Below, one piece after another: positions 57,639 through 64,000 of a DNA stretch of 64,000 nucleotides. The notes below the pieces were generated by a model. That model saw only the letters and a list, made by a program, of their open reading frames with translations. It made no database searches and had not been told where the DNA came from. A program made the position numbers and the translations under genes. This DNA is from a bacterium Scap17 (GTDB lineage: Bacteria; Pseudomonadota; Gammaproteobacteria; Pseudomonadales; Halomonadaceae). Where the stretch lies: contig VINJ01000001.1 of NCBI GenBank assembly GCA_013376735.1, positions 3,162,001-3,226,000 of the forward strand, written 5' to 3'. The first letter of the stretch is position 1. The number at the start of each line of letters is the position of its first letter.

Positions 57639-58286
57639 TCAATCTGGGGCGATGCCGTGATGCTCGTTCTGGTCCTGCGCTCGCAAGGTGACATACCCTC
57701 CCCATACGCGCGTCAGCGTGGTCAGGATGCATGCCGCGGCGAAGATCCACGCCAACCATGCGAAATGCTGTGGCATCAAGCAAGCCAACACGAAGAAGGC
57801 AATGGTCTCGGTGCCTTCGGTCAGGCCATCCAGATAATAGAAGGCCTTGCGCGTGAAATTGGGTCGCTCCAGCTGATGCTTGGCCGCCATGATGGCGAAG
57901 GCCAGAAAGCTCGAGCCCGTGCCGACGAAGGCGAACAGCAGTGCCACTGCCGCCATCGCATTGGCGGCAGGGTCCGCGAGTGCGAACCCCACCACCACAG
58001 CGGCGTAGAACAGGAAATCGAGACAGATATCCAGAAAGCCACCGGCATCGGAGCTCAGGCCGGCGTGCCGCGCCAGCGCGCCATCCAGCCCGTCCACCAC
58101 CCGATTGATCAGGATCGCGGCCAGCGCGAGCCCGAAGTGCCCATAAGCCAGCAACGGCAACGCCAATATCCCTACGACAAAGCCGCCCAGTGTCAACTGA
58201 TCAGGATGCAGACCGCGCGCCGCCGCACTTTTCGCAAGACGTTTCAGAGGCGGCTGTACCCAGCGTGAGGTCCACTTGTCCAGCAT
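57639..58286 (-). CDS. CDP-alcohol phosphatidyltransferase (YnjF-like)
   Basis: 215 residues with about five or six membrane helices. The family signature is complete: D65-x2-D68-G-x2-A-R73, then G82-x3-D86-x3-D90 in DAGGFLDICLD. It joins a CDP-linked lipid and an alcohol; the alcohol is unknown. The gene lies 59 bp after the YnjC-like permease, which parallels the ynjBCDEF order of E. coli and supports YnjF, but ynjD and ynjE are absent. Confidence 0.88.
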   Translation of the reverse strand: MLDKWTSRWVQPPLKRLAKSAAARGLHPDQLTLGGFVVGILALPLLAYGHFGLALAAILINRVVDGLDGALARHAGLSSDAGGFLDICLDFLFYAAVVVGFALADPAANAMAAVALLFAFVGTGSSFLAFAIMAAKHQLERPNFTRKAFYYLDGLTEGTETIAFFVLACLMPQHFAWLAWIFAAACILTTLTRVWGGYVTLRAQDQNEHHGIAPD

Positions 58287-58345
58287 GTTGCATCTACTCC
58301 CATGAAGTCGTTGAGGTCATCGTCATTCCAGCGCCTGACAGGCGC

Positions 58346-60109
58346 TCAGCCGCGCGTCGGCGAGACCGAGCGCCCGGCAGGGACCGCACGCGCCAGCAGG
58401 TAGACCAGCAGCGGCAGAAAGGCCTGCAGGCAGGCAGCCACTGCCGTCAGTCGTGGGTCGGCCCCCGTCGCCAGCGCCAGGGTTTCGGTGGTCAGGGTCG
58501 GGACACGCCCGCCGCCCAGCACCACCGTCGGCACGTACTGCGCGATACTGACCGCGAAGGCCACTGCCCAGCTGATGGCCAGCGGCCTGAGCATCAGGCG
58601 CAGGCGGATACCGATCAGCACCTCGAGCCGTGAACGCCCCAGCAGGCGTGCCGCCTGCTCGAGTCGGGTATCGAAGCGTGCCCAGGGGCCGGCCAGCGTC
58701 AGCCAGGCATAAGGCAAGGCGAACAGCAGATGACCGATGACCACTCCCGTCCAACCGGGGCTGGCCCCCAGGCTCAACCAGCCGACCTGAAAACCGAACA
58801 GGAAGCTGGCCTGCGGCAGCAGCAATGGCAGATAGAGGCAGACCACAAAGCCGCGCAGGCGGCCACTTTCTCGCTCACGCTCGAACACCGCCACACTGAG
58901 GATGACGGCCAGCGTCGCCACCAGCAGCGCCAGCCACAGGCTGTTGCTGAAGGCATCCCCCAGGCCTGCGAGGGCCTGGTGCCAGCTCTCCCAGCCCCAG
59001 CGAGACGGCAACAGCGCAGGGAAGAACCAGCTTCTGGCCACCGATTGCACACCGATCACCACGAAGGCGAGCAGTGAGATCAGCGTGACCACGCCCAGCA
59101 CTCCACGCGCGACACGCCCGAACATGACTTCACTCGCCAGCGCCAGGCGGCTTGCGCGCGCCGGGTGATGGCTCAATACCCAGTCGCGGTGCCAGGTGAG
59201 CAGAGCGCGCCCCAGCGCCGCGCCCAGCGCCATCATCCCGATCACCAGCAAGGCCAGTATCAGGGCGCCGACACTCGCCGGCAGGCGCGCCGTCGGGTCA
59301 CTGTCACGCCACAGTTCGACCAGGCGCACCGCCAGCGTCGGCGTACGCGTCGGCCCCAGCACCTGTGCCACATCCACCACCGCCAGCGAATAGGCCAGCA
59401 CCGCGCCGATGGGCAAGGCGATCGCGCGCATCACCTGGGGCATCAGAATGCGCCAGCGCAGCTGAGGAATGCTGTAGCCGAGCGCCTGTCCTGCCTGCAG
59501 TTGCGCCGTGACCGGCAGGCGTGACAGCGCCGTCTGCGCCATCAGCATCAAGAATGGCGCCTCCTTGAGCGCCAGACCGACCGCCAGCGAGATGCCATGG
59601 GCATCCGGCAGCGGATACTGCGGTGGTACCAGTACCTCGAAAGGTGCCAGCAGCAGGCGCATCAGCACGCCGCTGGGCGCCGCCAGCCACAGCAGCCCCA
59701 GTGCCAGCGCCAGATGCGGCATCGCCAGTATCGGGGCCAGCAAGCGCTCCATGCGCTCACCGAAGCGAGTCCCGGCGGCGGCCGAGACCCACCCCATGGT
59801 CAAAAGCACCGCCAGCAGCGTACCGCCGAGGCCACTGACCAGCGTCAGACGAAAGCCCTCCGCCAGTCCGGGCAAGGCCCACCAGCGTTGCCAGGCAACC
59901 GCCGAGACTTCCTCGAAGCCCAGCGTCGGCCACAGCCCGAAGGCCGGTGCGACCAGTCCGGCCAGCCCCAGCGCCGTCGGGCCGAGCAGCAACAGCAGGA
60001 CGCCCCAGCGCAGCACACGGGCGGGCGTCAGCGGCGCATGACCAGTGGCGGGCGCGACACGCCAGCGATCAGCGACCCATTGCGTCAGTTGCGATAGCGT
60101 CGCGCCCAC
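58346..60109 (-). CDS. YnjC-like ABC transporter permease (fused double permease)
   Basis: 587 residues with about 12 membrane helices in two BPD-type permease halves; EAA-like loops are seen at QAGQALGYSIPQLRWRILMP and EQAARLLGRSRLEVLIGIRLR. The fused layout is that of ThiP and YnjC. It starts at GTG 60109 inside the end of the binding-protein gene (25-base overlap). The cognate ATPase gene would be expected next, but none is present. Substrate unknown. Confidence 0.88.
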   Translation of the reverse strand: MGATLSQLTQWVADRWRVAPATGHAPLTPARVLRWGVLLLLLGPTALGLAGLVAPAFGLWPTLGFEEVSAVAWQRWWALPGLAEGFRLTLVSGLGGTLLAVLLTMGWVSAAAGTRFGERMERLLAPILAMPHLALALGLLWLAAPSGVLMRLLLAPFEVLVPPQYPLPDAHGISLAVGLALKEAPFLMLMAQTALSRLPVTAQLQAGQALGYSIPQLRWRILMPQVMRAIALPIGAVLAYSLAVVDVAQVLGPTRTPTLAVRLVELWRDSDPTARLPASVGALILALLVIGMMALGAALGRALLTWHRDWVLSHHPARASRLALASEVMFGRVARGVLGVVTLISLLAFVVIGVQSVARSWFFPALLPSRWGWESWHQALAGLGDAFSNSLWLALLVATLAVILSVAVFERERESGRLRGFVVCLYLPLLLPQASFLFGFQVGWLSLGASPGWTGVVIGHLLFALPYAWLTLAGPWARFDTRLEQAARLLGRSRLEVLIGIRLRLMLRPLAISWAVAFAVSIAQYVPTVVLGGGRVPTLTTETLALATGADPRLTAVAACLQAFLPLLVYLLARAVPAGRSVSPTRG

Positions 60110-61368
60110 TCGGCCTCCAGCGCGTCGGTCCAGCTCGGATGTGGCTCACTGAGCGGTGTGCCCAACGCCTCGGGCGACATGCTGCCCGGCAAGCTCGGCA
60201 AGGCCTCGAAGGCGGCGCGTTCTTGTGGCGGCAGGCGGGCGACATCCAGCACCGTATCATCGCCCCAGCGCGAGGGGTCGGCCTTGGCGGCCTGGGCCTC
60301 GGCGGACATCAACTGATTGATCCACACCAGTGCAGCGGCCTTGTGCGGTGCACTGGCCGGAATCGCAAGATAGTGCACATTGCCGAGGGTGCCACCGTCA
60401 TGGATATACGGCTCGATGGTCGGTGGCAGCCGCCCTTCCTGACGGGCATTGGCCACTTCCTGAGGCACGAAGGTCAGCGCTATCCACACGCTGCGCTGAG
60501 CGAGCAGTTTCATCTGCTCTTCGGCGCCGGCCGGCTGACGCTCGCCCTGCGCCCACATCAGCGGATGCAGCGCATCGAGATAGTCCCACAGCGGTGCGGT
60601 CACCTCAGCGAACTGAGCATCACTCGCCACGGGAGATGCCAGCACCTCGCGCTGCTCGACGGGCAACAGCTCCAGCAACGCCTGCTTGAGGAAGGTGGTA
60701 CCGTGGAAGCTGGGCGGCTGTGGATAGGTCACCCGCCCGGGATGCTCTCTGGCCACCTCCAGCAGGGCCTGCATCGAGCGCGGCGGCGATTCCAGCAGCG
60801 CGGTGTCGTACATGAAGATCAGCTGCGCACGCCCCCAGGGCGCCTCCAGACCGTCAGTGGCGAGTCCGAAATCGCGCGCGCCGATCTCCTCGAGCAGATA
60901 GTCACTGTTGGGCAGGCGCTCGACGAAGGGCCCCCACAACAGCTCGGCCTGCTTGAGCGCACGGAAGTTCTCGCCGTTGATCCAGATCACATCGATGCTG
61001 CCATCGCTGCGTCCGGCCGCCTTCTCGGCCAGCAGGGTCGAGACGCTCTCGGCGGTATCGGCGATCTTGACGTGGCGCACCTCGACCCCGTGCTCACGCG
61101 CCGCAATCTCGGCCTGGGCTCGCAGGTAGGCGTTGGTCGCCTCGCTCCCTCCCCAGGCGTGGAAATCGATCCGCTGACCTCTTGCCTGCTCGGAGATGGT
61201 CTGCCACTCGAGCGTGGCCAGCTCAGGTACCGGGCGTCCTGCTTTCGCATCGGCCGCATAGGTGAGCGCCATGCTCCACGGCGAGGCACTCACGCCCGCC
61301 ATCAACAGCACGGACCCACCCATCAACGCCAGTGCACGGCGACGGCTCGGCTTGTGATTCGTCTCCAT
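60085..61368 (-). CDS. YnjB-like ABC transporter substrate-binding protein
   Basis: 427 residues from ATG 61368, with AGGAG upstream. The leader has a twin-arginine-like start (SRRRALALMGG) and ends near ALTYAADAK, so it is exported to the periplasm, perhaps by Tat. The mature protein has the YnjB pattern (WQTISEQARGQRIDFHAWGGSEATNAYL, DVIWINGENFRALKQAELLWGPF in pieces). It delivers an unknown solute, perhaps a thiamine-like compound by analogy to ThiB, to the adjoining permease. Confidence 0.87.
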   Translation of the reverse strand: METNHKPSRRRALALMGGSVLLMAGVSASPWSMALTYAADAKAGRPVPELATLEWQTISEQARGQRIDFHAWGGSEATNAYLRAQAEIAAREHGVEVRHVKIADTAESVSTLLAEKAAGRSDGSIDVIWINGENFRALKQAELLWGPFVERLPNSDYLLEEIGARDFGLATDGLEAPWGRAQLIFMYDTALLESPPRSMQALLEVAREHPGRVTYPQPPSFHGTTFLKQALLELLPVEQREVLASPVASDAQFAEVTAPLWDYLDALHPLMWAQGERQPAGAEEQMKLLAQRSVWIALTFVPQEVANARQEGRLPPTIEPYIHDGGTLGNVHYLAIPASAPHKAAALVWINQLMSAEAQAAKADPSRWGDDTVLDVARLPPQERAAFEALPSLPGSMSPEALGTPLSEPHPSWTDALEAEWARRYRN

Positions 61369-61433
61369 GAGGAGATCTCCTGATAGGAAAATGCCGCGTC
61401 CCGGACATGCGGGAACGCGGCATCAGTCATCGA

Positions 61434-63656
61434 TTAGTGTTTTTCAGCAGCCGGAGCACTCGCGGTGTCCGTCGCCTTGAGCGTCTTGGTCGGTTCGAAG
61501 CGGCCGTTGCGGCGCCAGGTGAAGTAACGATCGAGCACCTTGAGCACGCCTTCCGGCTTGTGGGCATTCTTCCACATGCCAGCCGCGGCCTTGTTGGCTT
61601 CCGACAGTGTCGGATACGGGTGGATGGTGGACAGGATCTTGTTGAGTCCGATGCCGTGCTTCATGGCCATGGTGAACTCGGCCAGCCACTCCCCTGCATA
61701 GGCACCGACCAGCGTCACACCCAGGATGCGATCACGCCCCTTCTCGGTCAGCACCTTGACGAAGCCTTCGGTGGCCCGCTCGGCCAGCGCGCGGTCGCTC
61801 TCGCCCATCTCGTAATGGGTGACCTCGTACTCATAGCCCTGGGCCTTGGCTTCGGTCTCATTGAGGCCGACACGTGCCACTTCCGGCTCGGTATAGGTGA
61901 CCATCGGCATGATACGGTAGTCGACCTTGAAGGTCTTCAGGCCACCGAACAAGGCGTTGACCGCCGCGTGCCACGCCTGATGACCCGCCGCATGGGTGAA
62001 CTGGTAGGGGCCAGCCACATCGCCGCATGCCCAGATGTTCGGCTGCAGGGTCTGCAGCGACTCGGAGACATCGATGGTGCCGCGCTCGGACACCGCGATG
62101 CCCAGCGCTTCCAGACCGAAGCCTTCGACGTTGGCTTCGCGCCCGATGGCCACCAGCAGCTCGTCGAACTCGATCCAGCTCTCCTCGCCGTCGGGAGAAC
62201 TCACGACCAGATGGCGCATTGGCTGACTGTCCTTGTCCTTGAGCACCTCGATGCGCGTGGCGGTGGAATTGATGCGCAGATCGACGCCCTCACCAGCCAG
62301 CTGCTCGTGCATCAGCGTGCTGACTTCCTCATCTTCACGCGGCATCACCCGTGGCGCACCCTCGATGATGGTGACGTGACTGCCCAGGCGCGCGAAGCTC
62401 TGACCCAGCTCCATGCCGATCGGGCCGGAACCCAGCACGACCAGGCGCTTGGGCTGCACCCTGAGATCCCACAGATTGTCAGAGGTCAGCGGCGTGATCA
62501 GCTCGATCCCGGGGATCGCAGGCACACGCGGACGAGCCCCGGTGGCGATCACCACATTGCGGGTGGTCAGCACACGCCCATCGACTTCCACTTCCCAGGG
62601 CGTCCTGAGTCTGGCATTGCCGGTATGGACTTCCACGCCCAGGCTCTCGTAGCGCTCGATGCTGTCATGCGGTTCGACACTCTCGACCACGTCCTGCACA
62701 TGGCCCATCACCTTGGCGAAATCGATTTCCGGCTCACTGGCGGTGATCCCGAAACGCTGGGACTGGCGAATTTCATGAGCCGCACGTCCGGCACGGATCA
62801 ACGCCTTGGAGGGTACACAGCCGGTGTTGAGACAATCCCCCCCCATCTTGTGACGCTCGATCAGCGCGACACGTGCATTGACGGCGGAGGCGATATAGCT
62901 GGTCACCAGCCCCGCGGAGCCTGCCCCGATCACGACCATGTCGTAGTCGAAGGTCTTCGGCTTGTCGAAGGCCGCCTGCTGCTTGCGCTTGCGCAGTACG
63001 CCGACGATCTTCTTGGCGATCAGCGGGAACAGGCCCAGCGCAGTGAAGGAGGCGATCAGCCCCGGCGAGAGGATGCCGGACAGCGACTCGAGCTGGCCCA
63101 GTTCACGCCCGGCATTCACGTAGATGGCGGTTCCGGCGAGCATGCCCAGCTGACTTGCCACGTAGAAGGTGACCACGCGCATGCGGGTCAGGCCCATCAC
63201 CAGATTGACGATGAAGAACGGGAAGACCGGTACCAGGCGCAGCGTGAACAGATAGAAACCACCCTCACGCTCGACGCCACGATTGAGGGATTCCAGCTGA
63301 CGGCGGAAGCGCTTCTCGATGCTCTCGCGCAGCAGAGTGCGGGAAATCAGGAAGGCCAGCGTCGCACCGATGGTGCTGGCGAAGGAGATCAGCAATAGCC
63401 CCCAGCCGAAGCCGAACAGCGCGCCCCCCAGCAGCGTCAGCAGTGCTGCCCCGGGCAGCGAGAGTGCCGCCATCGCCACGTAGACGACGAAGAAGGTGCC
63501 CGCGACCTTGTACGGCGATTCCGCGAACAACGCCTGGAATTCCGCCTGGCTGGCCTTGAGGCTCTGCAGGGTGAAGTAGTCCTGTGCCCCGCTGGCAAAG
63601 AACACCACGATGGCAGCGACGATGGCGCCTAGAAGCAGTAACTTGCGTTTATTCAC
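61434..63656 (-). CDS. VTT/DedA-type membrane domain fused to a mercuric-reductase-like flavoprotein
   Basis: 740 residues. Residues 1-225 are a TVP38/VTT (SNARE-associated) membrane domain with helices near 8-22, 52-105, 140-180 and 198-215, including GGALFGFGWG. Residues 235-740 form a pyridine nucleotide-disulfide oxidoreductase: FAD motif VVIGAGSAGL (242-251), redox cysteines C275 and C280 in GGDCLNTGCVPSK, NAD motif VVLGSGPIGMELGQ and C-terminal HPYPTLSEA with the interface histidine. The MerA-type C-terminal cysteines are absent, so mercury reduction is unlikely. It may pass electrons to or from a membrane partner; substrate unknown. Confidence 0.87.
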   Translation of the reverse strand: MNKRKLLLLGAIVAAIVVFFASGAQDYFTLQSLKASQAEFQALFAESPYKVAGTFFVVYVAMAALSLPGAALLTLLGGALFGFGWGLLLISFASTIGATLAFLISRTLLRESIEKRFRRQLESLNRGVEREGGFYLFTLRLVPVFPFFIVNLVMGLTRMRVVTFYVASQLGMLAGTAIYVNAGRELGQLESLSGILSPGLIASFTALGLFPLIAKKIVGVLRKRKQQAAFDKPKTFDYDMVVIGAGSAGLVTSYIASAVNARVALIERHKMGGDCLNTGCVPSKALIRAGRAAHEIRQSQRFGITASEPEIDFAKVMGHVQDVVESVEPHDSIERYESLGVEVHTGNARLRTPWEVEVDGRVLTTRNVVIATGARPRVPAIPGIELITPLTSDNLWDLRVQPKRLVVLGSGPIGMELGQSFARLGSHVTIIEGAPRVMPREDEEVSTLMHEQLAGEGVDLRINSTATRIEVLKDKDSQPMRHLVVSSPDGEESWIEFDELLVAIGREANVEGFGLEALGIAVSERGTIDVSESLQTLQPNIWACGDVAGPYQFTHAAGHQAWHAAVNALFGGLKTFKVDYRIMPMVTYTEPEVARVGLNETEAKAQGYEYEVTHYEMGESDRALAERATEGFVKVLTEKGRDRILGVTLVGAYAGEWLAEFTMAMKHGIGLNKILSTIHPYPTLSEANKAAAGMWKNAHKPEGVLKVLDRYFTWRRNGRFEPTKTLKATDTASAPAAEKH

Positions 63657-64000
63657 TGGCGATTTCCTTTTCGATTCCTGCCGTCATGGGCATGTCATTG
63701 GGAGGTACCGTGTCCTTACGAGGCATGTCGCTGACTGGATGCACTGATTCGCGTAGCGGGGTGAATGGCTGTGGCTTGATCACGACAACGGTAACGTTTC
63801 ATTCTGCATGTTCGCATCCATCCCACGTTTATTCGCGTAGAACCCTGATACAGGCAGTGAGTGAATGGCAAGGCCAGCCACCTCGCAGCCCACCGGGACA
63901 TGGAGATTTCCATGTTCTCACTTCGAAGGAATGACGCCTTTCCCGGAGACACCATGACCCGATACACGCGAATCCCCTTCCCAGCGCTCAGACGCCTCAC
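63657..64000. other. Region upstream of the fused flavoprotein gene
   Basis: 344 bases to the window edge. Open frames exist on both strands, but none shows a family feature, ribosome site or convincing composition. It should hold the promoter of the flavoprotein gene. Confidence 0.45.

Noticed and set aside
61407-63398. 663-codon open frame opposite the fused flavoprotein gene
   Set aside because: Antisense shadow; the other strand has FAD, NAD and redox-cysteine motifs.
63716-64000. A 94-codon frame running off the right edge on the - strand
   Set aside because: No family feature; composition is unlike neighbouring genes and no ribosome site is visible.

Overview
The window looks like chromosomal DNA of a marine or halophilic gammaproteobacterium of the Halomonadaceae, possibly Cobetia-like. 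This is inferred from GC-rich coding with strong third-position G/C, gammaproteobacterial gene order (clpS-clpA, infA, bpt, aat, ftsK, lolA, rarA; mnmA-hflD-purB-roxA), and (hydroxy)ectoine-type catabolic genes. No RNA genes or CRISPR arrays were found.

Region 1 (1-15150, + strand) is the downstream part of an aryl polyene (APE) pigment cluster in tightly overlapping genes: dehydratase end, glycosyltransferase, acyltransferase, HAL/TAL-type ammonia-lyase, thioesterase, LolA-like carrier, MMPL exporter, FAD oxidoreductase, DUF3261 lipoprotein, ketosynthase, dehydratase, ketoreductase, second ketosynthase, a small secreted protein and a phosphopantetheinyl transferase (PPTase). The ACP, CLF and adenylation genes would lie before base 1.

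Region 2 (about 15150-17731) is a sharply AT-rich island that cuts off the 3' end of the PPTase gene. On the - strand it carries a two-gene, Pycsar-like anti-phage system: a three-TM effector (PycTM-like) and a class III nucleotide cyclase (PycC-like). The cyclase is split by an IS481-family element (15783-16858) with a perfect 6-bp target duplication. Removing the element and one duplication copy restores a 269-residue cyclase in frame, with both metal-binding aspartates. This is the most notable find in the window.

Region 3 (17732-29712, mostly - strand): ridA, a double UspA-domain protein, a SulP anion transporter, an EamA transporter, a HAD hydrolase, a four-gene run ssd-atf-eutB-eutC matching part of (hydroxy)ectoine catabolism, and a hemerythrin-like protein that lacks several usual iron ligands.

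Region 4 (29713-43491) is housekeeping: rarA, lolA, ftsK, aat, bpt, infA, clpA, clpS, icd. Aat, Bpt, ClpS and ClpA together form the N-degron pathway.

Region 5 (43592-56655): rluE, nudJ, mnmA, hflD, purB, roxA and a GNAT acetyltransferase; then an unrecognised gene behind a promoter with a perfect 16-bp palindrome, isocitrate lyase aceA, a SlyB-like lipoprotein, an LpxR-like lipid A deacylase, a small membrane protein and slyD.

Region 6 (56858-63656, - strand): a DUF3047 protein, a YnjF-like CDP-alcohol phosphotransferase, a YnjC-like permease and YnjB-like binding protein with no adjacent ATPase gene, and a fusion of a VTT/DedA-type membrane domain to a mercuric-reductase-like flavoprotein. 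The final 344 bases hold no gene I can support.
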